Below are positions 25,053 through 33,925 of a stretch of DNA of 64,000 bases, piece by piece. Made by a program: the position numbers and the translations under genes. The DNA lies in NCBI RefSeq assembly GCF_963677685.1, contig NZ_OY782186.1:1364001-1428000 (forward strand). Direction: 5' to 3'. The stretch is from an uncultured Bacteroides sp. Lineage in GTDB: Bacteria; Bacteroidota; Bacteroidia; Bacteroidales; Bacteroidaceae. The notes beneath the pieces were generated by a model that saw only the letters and a program-made list of their open reading frames with translations, searched no databases and had not been told where the DNA came from. Within the stretch, counting starts at the first letter, position 1; every line of letters begins with the position of its first letter.

Positions 25053-26399
25053 CTAACTTAAGGAGTCTACTTTCTCTATGCTTTTTAATTCTTCGGGTGT
25101 GGCGCCTTCTTTGAAAAACCTTTCTTTTCGTATCTTTTCCAACCGTTTTCTCGTAGCATTGTAGAAAACGATATCGTCTGTTTCGATTTCTCCTTTGTTG
25201 CTTATAGTTATTTTTTCTTTCTTTTCTTTGGGTGATTCCGTTTTTAGAAACATTTCCAGGTATTTTTCGGCCTTTTTATCATTCTTTACGGCATCTTGAT
25301 AAACAGCCCCAATCCGGTAGAGTATTTTTGAGTTTTGCGGATTATACTTATATTGTTCTAGCAAAGTTTCTATCTGTTTTTCAGGCATATCCGCCAGTTT
25401 ATAGCAGTCTGCTAGTCCGCTATAGAGATGATTCATCGTGCTATCTGAAGGGATGGTGAGGTCAATGGCCTGATTCATATACTCTATTCCCTCTTTTTTC
25501 CACGATGTTTTGGAACAAGCACGAGCCATGTAGTAGAGTAAATTTATGTTTTTGGGATCTTTCTTAAGTGCTTTCTCCAGAAAGTCGTGTGCCTCGTAGA
25601 AATTTTCGTTGGCATAGTAACAAATACCTAAATAATAGCATGTTAGTTGACTTGAATCTCCTTGATTGACAAGGTTCTCATAACGATCGATGGCTGTCTT
25701 GTAATCTCTGTTCAGGCAATATGCTTGGGCATTTTGTTGATTCACAAATAGGTTAGTACTGTCTTTTTCGCGATAGTCTTCTGTGCATTTGATAGCCGAC
25801 TCCAAGTCTTTCTGCTTGATGTATAAACTAGCCAGACTAGCTGTAGAGAAGTAATCCTCCGGTGCTTCTTCTAAGATTTTCTTGTAGCAAACGATGGCAG
25901 AATCAGTCTTCGTTAAACCTTCGTAGCATTGAGCCAATAATCGTTGCGAAACAACCGAACTATCTTTTTGAATCAATTCATCGCATGCTATTTTAGCTTT
26001 GTTAAATTGCGTCAGGTTAAATAGGAGAGTGATTCGCTGGAGTTGAACATATTTATTGAAGGGATTCAATTCAAGAGCTTGCTCGTAATAAGCAAGAGCC
26101 TGTTTATATTTGCCAAGTAATTTATTACATTCTGCAGTTTCAATCAGTGCACGATTGTTTTCCGGTTCTGCTTTTATAATATCCTGATATACGCTTAACG
26201 CGCTGTTTAGCTGTTTGAGTTCTTTTAGTGCTTTCGCCTTTAAGAATAGAAGTTGAGTGCTGGGCTCTTTTTCTTGCTCAATAAGCTGAAGTGCTGTTTC
26301 GTACTCATAATTAGCAATCGCTTTTTGAATAGGCTTGGGAGTTTGCGCATTTACACTTAAAGATGCGCAAAGTAGAATAAATGTAATAAATTGTTTCAT
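25053..26399 (-). CDS. Secreted tetratricopeptide-repeat protein
   Basis: A 448-residue protein with a signal peptide (cleaved after Val-Asn-Ala-Gln, about residue 19). Most of the rest is TPR helices: repeated Ala/Leu-rich 34-residue units with Ala-Leu-Ala-Tyr-Tyr-Glu-Gln-Ala-Leu-Glu-Leu-Asn-Pro at about 100 and several more to about 380. A Lys/Glu-rich C-terminal tail (about 385-440) follows. TPR proteins are scaffolds for protein complexes, and no partner is evident. It is a single gene behind susA, with about 130 bases between them and no shared terminator seen. Probably periplasmic or outer-membrane associated. Confidence 0.8.
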   Translation of the reverse strand: MKQFITFILLCASLSVNAQTPKPIQKAIANYEYETALQLIEQEKEPSTQLLFLKAKALKELKQLNSALSVYQDIIKAEPENNRALIETAECNKLLGKYKQALAYYEQALELNPFNKYVQLQRITLLFNLTQFNKAKIACDELIQKDSSVVSQRLLAQCYEGLTKTDSAIVCYKKILEEAPEDYFSTASLASLYIKQKDLESAIKCTEDYREKDSTNLFVNQQNAQAYCLNRDYKTAIDRYENLVNQGDSSQLTCYYLGICYYANENFYEAHDFLEKALKKDPKNINLLYYMARACSKTSWKKEGIEYMNQAIDLTIPSDSTMNHLYSGLADCYKLADMPEKQIETLLEQYKYNPQNSKILYRIGAVYQDAVKNDKKAEKYLEMFLKTESPKEKKEKITISNKGEIETDDIVFYNATRKRLEKIRKERFFKEGATPEELKSIEKVDSLS

Positions 26400-26524
26400 C
26401 GGTAGTAGATTATTATGTATTGCTTAATAAAACGCAATGTAGTAATAATCTATTATTTACGAATATATCGTAGTGATAATTGTATGTTTATTAACTTTAT
26501 TTTGTTTATGAGAATGAAAATTTG

Positions 26525-26563
26525 AAATCCCGGAAAATGTAATTTTAAAATTTCTCGGGATTT
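26525..26563 (-). terminator. Terminator after the VOC gene pair
   Basis: Stem AAATCCCG (26525-26532) with CGGGATTT (26556-26563), extended by GAAA/TTTC after a bulge. It lies 24 bases past the VOC stop codon on the minus strand. Confidence 0.65.
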
Positions 26564-26586
26564 TGTACTTGATATTAAAAATAGAG

Positions 26587-26994
26587 TTATTGTTTTTTTA
26601 TGGCATCTTTATATTTATCTGAAATTTCTCTTTCTGAATAAATATAGAGTAAGTTTCCGATGGGGTCTTTTATACAGAAAGATCGGTCGCCCCACTCATG
26701 GTCGGCTATCTCATCTACGATAAGAACCTCGCTTTGCTTTATTTCAGCATAGCAAAGATCAACGTTGGATGTTTCAATGTTGAGAGTCGTTCCTCCTGTG
26801 AAGGCCGTTCTTTTAAATTCATTCAGATTTTGAAAGGAGAGGAATATGGGCTTTTTATCTTCGCTTGGCAGACAAATAACAACGTACCAATCAGCATCGA
26901 AGGTGACTTTCGCATTGAAATATTTTTGATAAAAGTGAATGCACTCTTTGATCTTATCCGTGTGAAAGGTTATAGAGAGGTTTTTTATATTCAT
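26587..26994 (-). CDS. VOC (glyoxalase/bleomycin-resistance fold) family protein
   Basis: A 135-residue cytoplasmic protein with the paired beta-alpha-beta-beta-beta modules of the vicinal-oxygen-chelate fold. It begins Leu-Ser-Ile-Thr-Phe-His-Thr-Asp-Lys-Ile-Lys-Glu and has the Gly-Asp-Arg-Ser-Phe-Cys-Ile-Lys-Asp-Pro-Ile-Gly-Asn strand near 105-117, which is characteristic of the second module. It lies 23 bases downstream of a second VOC gene, as a co-transcribed pair. Substrate unknown: family members include dioxygenases, antibiotic-binding proteins and isomerases. Confidence 0.8.
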   Translation of the reverse strand: MNIKNLSITFHTDKIKECIHFYQKYFNAKVTFDADWYVVICLPSEDKKPIFLSFQNLNEFKRTAFTGGTTLNIETSNVDLCYAEIKQSEVLIVDEIADHEWGDRSFCIKDPIGNLLYIYSEREISDKYKDAIKKQ

Positions 26995-27017
26995 CGCTTT
27001 GTGTTTTAGTACAACGT

Positions 27018-27413
27018 TTATTTTTCGCTGATGGTAAGTATGTAGCCGTTGTTATCGAACAATGCAAACTCATTGGCGCCATAAAAAGTCTGGTGCAAGT
27101 CTACCGCTAAGTACTTTGTTCCTTTGATTCTTTGATAAAGTTCTCCCATATCTTTCATGTGTATGTATAGCGTCAGTGCAGCATTTAAAGAGCGCTTTTC
27201 CAGTTGAGGATATTCTTCTTTCAAGCAGTTTATCTCCTGAAACATTATACTTACATCACCATTGACCACCATAGCCCAGTTCATCTCACCTGTTTCCGGA
27301 TTTCTCATTGCCAGATTGAAACCTAGTATGTCTGTGTAGAATTTGACACTCTCGTCAACACTCTCTACCCCAATATTGGGCGATAAAGTTTGATATTCCA
27401 TTTTTGTTTTCAT
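27018..27413 (-). CDS. VOC family protein, first of a pair
   Basis: A 131-residue protein with the VOC pattern: Val-Glu-Ser-Val-Asp-Glu-Ser-Val-Lys-Phe-Tyr-Thr-Asp-Ile-Leu-Gly-Phe near residue 15 and a C-terminal Phe-Ala-Leu-Phe-Asp-Asn-Asn-Gly-Tyr-Ile-Leu strand. Glu/His residues at strand ends could bind metal, but the exact ligands cannot be assigned. Start options are ATG 27413 or ATG 27401 (four codons later). The two VOC proteins are only distantly alike, so this is not a recent duplication. Substrate unknown. Confidence 0.8.
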   Translation of the reverse strand: MKTKMEYQTLSPNIGVESVDESVKFYTDILGFNLAMRNPETGEMNWAMVVNGDVSIMFQEINCLKEEYPQLEKRSLNAALTLYIHMKDMGELYQRIKGTKYLAVDLHQTFYGANEFALFDNNGYILTISEK

Positions 27414-27509
27414 TTAAAAATTTATATAAAACAAAAGTAGGTTACTTTGATAAGTTTCTCGTGTAAAAATCCGACTTTTATAATTGTATGTCTAAATTCA
27501 TTGAAGTCT

Positions 27510-27770
27510 TCAAATTACAAGATATAGTATAATTTGTATTATTAGAATTAACTTTATGTATGAAGTCCTTTTTATTCTTCGTTTGATAAAAGGTAATTGC
27601 CCGATAATAAATAATCCTGTTAATGTACCCATTACCATGATTTGACTATATTCTTTTTCAAGCGGATCTAAGGTGAATAGCAATATATAAATTAATGATA
27701 ATATTGCTATACTAAGTATACATAGTATATCTCTTCTGTTTTGAAGATCAACAGCGTCTCTCATAAGCAT
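27510..27770 (-). CDS. Small membrane protein, unknown
   Basis: An 86-residue protein not recognised from any family. After an Asn-Arg-Arg-rich start it has about three hydrophobic segments (about 18-36, 44-60 and 72-86) and a basic loop Lys-Arg-Arg-Ile-Lys-Arg. The hydrophobic runs fit a real inner-membrane protein, but the gene is short, AT-rich and isolated. Confidence 0.45.
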   Translation of the reverse strand: MLMRDAVDLQNRRDILCILSIAILSLIYILLFTLDPLEKEYSQIMVMGTLTGLFIIGQLPFIKRRIKRTSYIKLILIIQIILYLVI

Positions 27771-28019
27771 TAATAAATAGATTAGAGTAAAGTTAAGTTA
27801 AGTAATAGCTTTCGTATACAGATATATTTATCTTATTTCTGATTGTATGTATACTTGTTATTATATTTATCATAGGCAAATATACCTTATTTAAAATCAA
27901 ACAAAAAAGTTTCTGTTATATATTTTGATGAATTGAGTATTTTTATATGTAATGAAAGGTGATTGATGAGTGTGAGGTAAAGGGGGCTTTAGATAAGTTT
28001 GTTGCGTAGAATCGGAGTT

Positions 28020-28766
28020 TTATAATTGTATGTCGGTAGGAGAGATACTGCCGAGTTGCTGAAACTCTTTATACATGTGTGAGTGGTCGTAGTAACCGCA
28101 AGCGTTAAGGATGGTATGCGAATCTTCGTTCCGACGACTTTTGAGATATTCTCGAGCATGCTGAAAGCGCGTAACGCTGCTGAACTGTTTAGGTGATATG
28201 CCTATGATCGTCTTGAATTTGCGCTCAAGACTTCGTTGGCATAAGCATGCTTCTTGAGCAATACTATTGCTTGAAACGATGCCATGGTTTTGTTTTATAT
28301 AATAGATAGCATGCAAAATTCGTTTGTCCGGCAGGTACAAATACGATAATTTGCTTATGAGGTATTGATTAATATAGTCAATGCGTTGCTGAGTTGTAGG
28401 GAGTTCGGGCAGGTATTCATAAAAAGGATGCTCGAATAAACTTTCTGCTACTGATAAGGAAAAGGATTGGTCAGTGAATTCATTCACGGGATTTTTCATG
28501 AAAGAGCTTATTCCTCCGGGGTGGAAACGAATTCCTAGCATCTCTATCTTTCCAACCTGATGTGTTAGCGAGAGGGCAGAAGTCATAGTCCCCACTATTT
28601 GGGGCATGCTTCCTTGCTTGTCTCCATTCTGAAAGTCGAAAATGATGTCTACACATCCATCGGGCATAATGAGCGAAGTTACAGGTTCATGGATCATTCC
28701 GTCGCTTACCCAGTAAGTCTCGACGAGATGTTGCAGTCGTTTGTCCGGCGGATACTCTTTGTACAT
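28020..28766 (-). CDS. AraC-family transcriptional regulator
   Basis: A 248-residue cytoplasmic regulator. The N-terminal half (about 1-135, with Glu-Tyr-Pro-Pro-Asp and Tyr-Trp-Val-Ser-Asp) resembles the DUF6597-type sensor domain found before AraC domains. The C-terminal half has two helix-turn-helix motifs: Ile-Ala-Gln-Glu-Ala-Cys-Leu-Cys-Gln-Arg-Ser-Leu-Glu-Arg-Lys-Phe (about 168-183) and a second ending in Gly-Tyr-Tyr-Asp-His-Ser-His-Met-Tyr-Lys-Glu-Phe. It stands alone among small VOC, GNAT and membrane genes, which could be its targets. No inducer can be read from the sequence. Confidence 0.87.
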   Translation of the reverse strand: MYKEYPPDKRLQHLVETYWVSDGMIHEPVTSLIMPDGCVDIIFDFQNGDKQGSMPQIVGTMTSALSLTHQVGKIEMLGIRFHPGGISSFMKNPVNEFTDQSFSLSVAESLFEHPFYEYLPELPTTQQRIDYINQYLISKLSYLYLPDKRILHAIYYIKQNHGIVSSNSIAQEACLCQRSLERKFKTIIGISPKQFSSVTRFQHAREYLKSRRNEDSHTILNACGYYDHSHMYKEFQQLGSISPTDIQL

Positions 28767-28856
28767 TAACGAATGATTCTATTATTATCCATCAGTTGTG
28801 CAGTCTTGTCTCTTCCGTATAGAAGTGAGCACTTTTTATGTGTCTTGCTAGGTATT

Positions 28857-29045
28857 TTATTTGTTTCTGATCTTACCAAGCAGCCAAACTGCACCAATTG
28901 CAAAGGCTATAGGGATCAGTGCAATATAGACATTTGTAGATAAATGCATCAATTTCATAACTCCATAGTTCATTCCTCCGCCTATAATGAAAGCTAATAC
29001 ATATCTATATATTGCTTTCCTTTTAATAACAGTCATAACATTCAT
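28857..29045 (-). CDS. Small two-helix membrane protein
   Basis: A 62-residue protein with two hydrophobic segments (about 14-30 and 40-56) flanked by basic residues (Lys-Arg-Lys at the start, Lys-Ile-Arg-Asn-Lys at the end). It begins 20 bases downstream of the GNAT gene on the same strand, which supports a real co-transcribed gene. No recognised family. Starting at Met4 is possible. Confidence 0.5.
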   Translation of the reverse strand: MNVMTVIKRKAIYRYVLAFIIGGGMNYGVMKLMHLSTNVYIALIPIAFAIGAVWLLGKIRNK

Positions 29046-29065
29046 AGTAGTTTTTTTTAGTTCAT

Positions 29066-29542
29066 TTAATTGCTAAGTACAACCGATGTTTCTACTTGTC
29101 TATCGGGGATGTTCCAATACTTTTTTAGGAGAGTATTCTTTTCTTCCTCAGAAGTCATGTGAAATCCATGTTTCTGATAGAAGTCAATGGCCCATGTGGC
29201 AGCTTTCCAAGTTCCGATAAGGATTCTTTTTTCTTGGTTTTCAATGAGATGTTGGAGCAGTTTGCTGCCAATGCCTTTTTGTCTGCTGCTCGTCCTGATA
29301 TAGGCATGGCGGATTAAGGTGACGTCGAGCACATCTTGAATACCCATTACTCCCAATATTTCTCCCTTTTCTTCGTAGCAATAGAATATGATTCCCTGAC
29401 TAATCTCATGTTTTAGTTCGCTGATAGGCATATAAGGCTCTTTCCAGCGATCAGTAGGTATGTGATTTTTATAAGCGATGGAAGCATCATTGATGATTTC
29501 GCAGATAATATTCATTTCAGAGTTCAGACATTTTCGTATCAT
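29066..29542 (-). CDS. GNAT-family N-acetyltransferase
   Basis: A 158-residue cytoplasmic enzyme of the Gcn5-related fold. The acetyl-CoA pyrophosphate-binding motif Arg-Gln-Lys-Gly-Ile-Gly-Ser-Lys-Leu-Leu lies near 89-98, after a beta-4 strand with His-Ala-Tyr-Ile-Arg. A later Phe-Tyr-Gln-Lys-His-Gly-Phe motif (about 125-131) is typical. It would transfer acetyl from acetyl-CoA to an amine; the substrate is unknown. It probably forms a two-gene unit with the small membrane protein downstream. Confidence 0.85.
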   Translation of the reverse strand: MIRKCLNSEMNIICEIINDASIAYKNHIPTDRWKEPYMPISELKHEISQGIIFYCYEEKGEILGVMGIQDVLDVTLIRHAYIRTSSRQKGIGSKLLQHLIENQEKRILIGTWKAATWAIDFYQKHGFHMTSEEEKNTLLKKYWNIPDRQVETSVVLSN

Positions 29543-29674
29543 ATTTATTTGTATAGTTCTTCTTTATTTATACTAACTGATTTATAATCATGCTTTTAGA
29601 ACTTGTTTCGTTGACAACAAAAATAGACATAATTCTGAAAAAGAATGGAGCCTTTTCCTGTTTTTTATCAAAAT

Positions 29675-29705
29675 AAAAGAGGATGCTTTTGGGGCACCCT
29701 CTTTT
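29675..29705 (-). terminator. Terminator of the methylmalonyl-CoA decarboxylase operon
   Basis: Stem AAAAGAGG (29675-29682) with CCTCTTTT (29698-29705), extended inward by GC pairs after a mismatch. On the minus strand it is about 30 bases past the beta-subunit stop codon. Confidence 0.75.
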
Positions 29706-29735
29706 ACCTTTATAAAAAACATAAATTAATTGCTT

Positions 29736-30896
29736 TTACATCAAGAATCCGAGCAATACACCGGCAGCAACGGCAGAGCCGATTACACCAGCTACGTTCG
29801 GGCCCATGGCATGCATCAACAGATAGTTGGTTGGGTCATATTCCAAACCGACATTCTGTGAGATACGTGCTGACATTGGAACGGCAGATACTCCTGCGTT
29901 ACCAATAAGCGGATTGATCTTCTTACTCTTCGGAAGAAGAAGGTTGAAGCCTTTAACGAAGAGTAGCCCCGAAGTAGTGGCAATAATAAATGCCATAAAT
30001 CCGAGGAAGAAGATGTATAATGTACTTGCGGTAAGAAATTCGCTAGCTTGAGTAGATGCACCTACTGTTAAACCTAACAAGATAGTGATCGTGTCAATCA
30101 ACGGACCGCTTGCTGTGTCAGCCAAACGACGGGTTACTCCACTCTCTTTCAGTAAGTTACCGAAGAAGAGCATTCCAAGTAATGGAAGACCCGAAGGCAC
30201 AAGGAAGCAAGTGAGTAATAAACCGATGATCGGGAACATGATCTTCTCTGTGTGAGATACCTGACGAGCAGGTTTCATACGGATCAATCTTTCTTTCTTT
30301 GTTGTCAACAGACGCATGATAGGGGGCTGTATCACCGGAACAAGCGCCATATATGAATAGGCTGATACGGCAATGGCACCCATCAGATTTGGAGCCAACT
30401 TAGATGATAGGAAGATAGCGGTAGGTCCATCAGCACCACCAATGATGGCGATACCAGCAGCTTGGTTAGGCTCAAAACCTAGTGCCAACGCAACTATGTA
30501 AGCTCCGAATATACCAAATTGAGCTGCCGCACCAATGAGCATTAGCTTTGGATTTGATATCAGAGCTGAGAAGTCCGTCATGGCACCAATGCCTAAGAAT
30601 ACAAGCGGAGGATACCAACCTGTTTTTACTCCCTGATATAGAATATTAAGTACCGATCCTTCTTCATAGATACCCACTTCTAATCCGGCATCTATTTTAA
30701 AAGGAATATTACCGATGAGGATACCAAATCCGATAGGGATAAGGAGCATCGGTTCAAAGTCTTTCTTGATTGCAAGAAAGAGGAAGAACAAACCCACAAG
30801 AAGCATGATGAGGTGTTGAGAAGTTGCATTGGCAAATCCTGTATATCCCCAAAAATCTGAGAGGTTGCTCGATATGAATGACATGAATTCTCCCAT
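29736..30896 (-). CDS. mmdB: Methylmalonyl-CoA decarboxylase beta subunit, Na+ pump
   Basis: A 386-residue inner-membrane protein with about nine TM segments. It couples decarboxylation of carboxybiotin to export of Na+. It carries the family hallmark Gly-Ile-Gly-Ala-Met-Thr-Asp-Phe (about 102-109), the Ile-Ile-Gly-Gly-Ala-Asp-Gly-Pro-Thr-Ala-Ile block (about 152-162), and a C-terminal Met-His-Ala-Met-Gly-Pro-Asn-Val-Ala-Gly motif. Sequence alone does not separate oxaloacetate (OadB) from methylmalonyl-CoA (MmdB) decarboxylases. The epimerase and CoA-carboxyltransferase genes in the same operon point to methylmalonyl-CoA. It is the last gene, 5 bases after the biotin carrier. Met5 is an alternative start. 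Confidence 0.93.
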   Translation of the reverse strand: MGEFMSFISSNLSDFWGYTGFANATSQHLIMLLVGLFFLFLAIKKDFEPMLLIPIGFGILIGNIPFKIDAGLEVGIYEEGSVLNILYQGVKTGWYPPLVFLGIGAMTDFSALISNPKLMLIGAAAQFGIFGAYIVALALGFEPNQAAGIAIIGGADGPTAIFLSSKLAPNLMGAIAVSAYSYMALVPVIQPPIMRLLTTKKERLIRMKPARQVSHTEKIMFPIIGLLLTCFLVPSGLPLLGMLFFGNLLKESGVTRRLADTASGPLIDTITILLGLTVGASTQASEFLTASTLYIFFLGFMAFIIATTSGLLFVKGFNLLLPKSKKINPLIGNAGVSAVPMSARISQNVGLEYDPTNYLLMHAMGPNVAGVIGSAVAAGVLLGFLM

Positions 30897-30901
30897 AACG
30901 T

Positions 30902-31333
30902 TTATTCAATTATGATTAAGTCGGTACCTTCTAAAACAGAATCACCTTTACTTACTTTGATTGCAGACACTACACCATCCTTATTGGCATTGATATTGTT
31001 TTCCATTTTCATGGCTTCCAAAATGAGGATGAGTTGTCCTTTCTTTACCGTGTCGCCTTCTTTCACTTTGATGTCGAGAATAACACCTGGTAGTGGTGAT
31101 TTAACTCCACTCTTAGAAGATGCTGCAGCAGGTTTTGCTACGACAGGAGTTCCTGACGGAGTTTTAGGAGCTGCCGCCGGACGGGTAACTGGTTTGGGAG
31201 CTGCTTTCAGAGGTTTTTCCATTTCTACGTTATATGGAGTTCCGTTTACCTCTACGCGAGCTACATTCTCTTCAATGTCATTTACTGTAACATTGTAGAG
31301 ATTGCCGTTGATTTTATACTTATATTGTTTCAT
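30902..31333 (-). CDS. mmdC: Biotin carboxyl-carrier subunit of methylmalonyl-CoA decarboxylase
   Basis: A 143-residue biotin carrier. A short N-terminal beta domain (about 1-40) and an Ala/Pro/Lys-rich flexible linker (about 42-72) lead to a biotinyl domain (about 73-143). This has the Glu-Ala-Met-Lys-Met-Glu-Asn motif, and Lys109 is the expected biotinylation site. The swinging arm carries CO2 from the carboxyltransferase (MmdA) to the membrane pump (MmdB). It lies 5 bases before mmdB and 26 bases after the gamma-like gene. Biotin ligase is not in the window. Confidence 0.94.
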   Translation of the reverse strand: MKQYKYKINGNLYNVTVNDIEENVARVEVNGTPYNVEMEKPLKAAPKPVTRPAAAPKTPSGTPVVAKPAAASSKSGVKSPLPGVILDIKVKEGDTVKKGQLILILEAMKMENNINANKDGVVSAIKVSKGDSVLEGTDLIIIE

Positions 31334-31359
31334 CTTGATTATTCTTTTAAGATTTGAGA

Positions 31360-32307
31360 TTATTTTTTAGGTGTTTGGCGCAAAGTGTATATCTTCGAAC
31401 TCCACGGAGAGTAGTTACGTTTAACCCTGTTGATGGTCAAAATCGTATCTTCTATATCGTGAACGTTGTCTTGATATTCATGCAGTGCCAAAGAGATAGC
31501 CGCAAATATCTCACCAGATTCTGTTCCAATTGCTTTCTCTTTTGCTTCCTTCAAATCTGTGATACCGTGAGCCTTCATTGCGTTTCGCTTAGCAAGTTTC
31601 AGACTGATAGCACCAATGATACGGAAAGAGAGATACAACAAGATTAATCCGCTGAAAACGATACTCATAGCCATAACAGCCATACCAAACCCTTCTGCAT
31701 CATGCTTCCGGAAACCGGCAACTTTCTCTTGTTTGTCCTGAGTTTGGTTGTTGGTATCAGGAGTGACATAACTATGACTTTTTCCTCCTTTAATAATCCA
31801 TTTATTACTGCCGTCAGCTTCACGTGCGTAGGAGAAGTTGGCGGGGATGTTAGCCGGAACGGTAACGGAGTCGATCAAAGTTCTTCCATTAGCGTCATAT
31901 AGCGCAATCCAGTTAGAAGCAATCGTGTCTAATTTAAAATTCAAGTGAAACGTTCCCCTGTTTGCTCTTCCGTCTGCCCAGAAAAGCAAGTGTTGTCTGG
32001 GAGGAATTTCGGTAAGAATGTCACTTTTAGGAACTGAATACATCATTTTTTCCCTCTCTTCAATACTAAGATTGGGATCCAGAACTCTTTTATCGTTTGT
32101 TAGATAGCAGCTCTTCATATCAACGCTGGCAAATGAACTGTTGAAGATCTCTATCCAGGCACTATGTTCTCCATAGCTATCTTGAAAGTTATCGGTGTTC
32201 TTTACCAGTATTTCGTTGATCTTTAAGCTTTTTGCCCCTTGCCCGTATGAGCTCAGGCTGATAGCCGCCAACAAGACGATAAGTATTCCTGTTTTTCTTT
32301 TATTCAT
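31360..32307 (-). CDS. Lamin-tail-domain/OadG fusion, gamma-like subunit of the Na+ pump
   Basis: A 315-residue protein with two unlike parts. After a signal peptide (cleaved near Tyr-Gly-Gln) comes a lamin-tail domain (about 27-165: Lys-Ile-Asn-Glu-Ile-Leu, Trp-Ile-Glu-Ile-Phe-Asn, Trp-Ile-Ala-Leu-Tyr-Asp). An Asn/Gln/Lys linker leads to a single TM helix (about 208-230) with the OadG-type run Met-Ser-Ile-Val-Phe-Ser-Gly-Leu-Ile-Leu, then a cytoplasmic tail with an Ala-Ala-Ile-Ser-Leu-Ala-Leu-His-Glu-Tyr segment. OadG anchors and stabilises the alpha and beta subunits and is normally about 80-120 aa. The extra periplasmic domain is unusual. Its place between mmdA and mmdC supports the gamma role. 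Confidence 0.82.
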   Translation of the reverse strand: MNKRKTGILIVLLAAISLSSYGQGAKSLKINEILVKNTDNFQDSYGEHSAWIEIFNSSFASVDMKSCYLTNDKRVLDPNLSIEEREKMMYSVPKSDILTEIPPRQHLLFWADGRANRGTFHLNFKLDTIASNWIALYDANGRTLIDSVTVPANIPANFSYAREADGSNKWIIKGGKSHSYVTPDTNNQTQDKQEKVAGFRKHDAEGFGMAVMAMSIVFSGLILLYLSFRIIGAISLKLAKRNAMKAHGITDLKEAKEKAIGTESGEIFAAISLALHEYQDNVHDIEDTILTINRVKRNYSPWSSKIYTLRQTPKK

Positions 32308-32328
32308 AACGGTGTTCGTATTAAAAAG

Positions 32329-33882
32329 TTATAATGGAATATTACCATGCTTTTTGGCAGGGTTCATTACTTTCTTTGTTTGTAGTTGTTGCAATGCGCG
32401 GATGATACGGAAACGAGTATTTCTCGGTTCGATAACATCATCAATATAGCCATATTTAGCAGCATTGTAAGGGTTAGCAAACAATTTGGTATATTCTTCC
32501 TCTTTTGCAGCCATGAATGCAGCAGGATCTGCTTCTGTCTTGGCTTCTTTAGCGTATAGTACTTCTACGGCACCAGCACCACCCATTACGGCAATTTCTG
32601 CAGTAGGCCATGCGTAGTTCATATCTCCGCGAAGTTGTTTACAACTCATCACGATATGAGAACCACCGTAAGATTTACGAAGTGTAACGGTTACCTTAGG
32701 CACTGTAGCTTCGCCGTATGCATAAAGCAATTTTGCACCATGAAGAATAACTCCGTTGTACTCTTGTCCAGTACCCGGAAGGAATCCCGGAACGTCTACC
32801 AAAGTAATTAAAGGAATGTTGAATGCATCGCAAAAACGAACGAAACGTGCAGCTTTGCGTGAAGCATTGCTATCAAGTACACCTGCAAGGTACTTAGGCT
32901 GGTTAGCTACCACACCAACTGATTGTCCGTTGAAACGGGCAAAACCGATGATGATGTTCTTAGCATAGTCTTTTTGAACTTCAAGGAATTCGCTGTTATC
33001 AACGATAGCACCGATAACCTCATACATGTCATAAGGTTTGTTAGGACTGTCAGGAATAATCTCGTTCAAAGAATCTTCCAAACGGTCGATTGGGTCTGTA
33101 CAGTTAATAATAGGAGCCTCTTCCAAGTTGTTTTGAGGAATGTAGCTAAGGAGTTTGCGGATTACAGCTAATCCTTCTTCGCCTGTAGCTGAGGTGAAAT
33201 GAGTAACACCTGATTTAGAAGCGTGCACACTTGCACCACCAAGATCTTCTTGAGAAACATCTTCACCGGTAACAGTCTTTACTACTTTCGGACCGGTAAG
33301 GAACATATAAGAAGTTCCTTCAGTCATCAATGTAAAGTCAGTCAAAGCTGGAGAGTAAACAGCTCCACCTGCACAAGGGCCGAAGATACCTGAAATTTGA
33401 GGAATAACTCCGGAAGCCATGATGTTACGTTGGAATATTTCTGCATAACCAGACAATGCATTGATACCTTCCTGAATACGAGCACCACCTGAATCATTGA
33501 TTCCGATACATGGTGCACCCATCTTCATGGCCATATCCATTACTTTACAAATTTTTTGTGCCATTGTTTCAGAGAGAGAACCTCCGAATACAGTGAAGTC
33601 TTGTGCGAAAACATAGACTAGTCTACCTTCGATTGTTCCATAACCGGTAACAACACCGTCTCCAAGGAAATGTTTTTTATCTTGACCGAAGTTGGTACAT
33701 CTGTGCTTTACAAACATATCCATTTCTTCGAAGCTACCTTCATCCAACAATTGAGCTATACGTTCGCGGGCAGTATATTTACCTTTGGCGTGTTGCTTTG
33801 CGATTGCTTTTTCGCCACCACCCAGACGAGCTTGAGCACGAAGTTCAATAAGCTCTTTTACTTTTTCAAGCTGGTTACTCAT
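32329..33882 (-). CDS. mmdA: Methylmalonyl-CoA decarboxylase alpha subunit (carboxyltransferase)
   Basis: A 517-residue cytoplasmic carboxyltransferase of the acyl-CoA carboxylase beta family, with N- and C-terminal crotonase-fold halves. Motifs: [11 protein letters not shown] (about 130), [10 protein letters not shown] (about 166) and Tyr-Gly-Gly-Ser-His-Ile-Val-Met (about 410), the oxyanion-hole and biotin/CoA sites. It moves CO2 from (S)-methylmalonyl-CoA to biotin, giving propionyl-CoA. The same family also works as propionyl-CoA carboxylase beta. With the Na+-pump genes in the operon and no biotin carboxylase, decarboxylation is the likely direction. Confidence 0.95.
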   Translation of the reverse strand: MSNQLEKVKELIELRAQARLGGGEKAIAKQHAKGKYTARERIAQLLDEGSFEEMDMFVKHRCTNFGQDKKHFLGDGVVTGYGTIEGRLVYVFAQDFTVFGGSLSETMAQKICKVMDMAMKMGAPCIGINDSGGARIQEGINALSGYAEIFQRNIMASGVIPQISGIFGPCAGGAVYSPALTDFTLMTEGTSYMFLTGPKVVKTVTGEDVSQEDLGGASVHASKSGVTHFTSATGEEGLAVIRKLLSYIPQNNLEEAPIINCTDPIDRLEDSLNEIIPDSPNKPYDMYEVIGAIVDNSEFLEVQKDYAKNIIIGFARFNGQSVGVVANQPKYLAGVLDSNASRKAARFVRFCDAFNIPLITLVDVPGFLPGTGQEYNGVILHGAKLLYAYGEATVPKVTVTLRKSYGGSHIVMSCKQLRGDMNYAWPTAEIAVMGGAGAVEVLYAKEAKTEADPAAFMAAKEEEYTKLFANPYNAAKYGYIDDVIEPRNTRFRIIRALQQLQTKKVMNPAKKHGNIPL

Positions 33883-33925
33883 GAATTTTATCTTTAAGAG
33901 TTAATAATCGTTTTTAAGAAATAAA

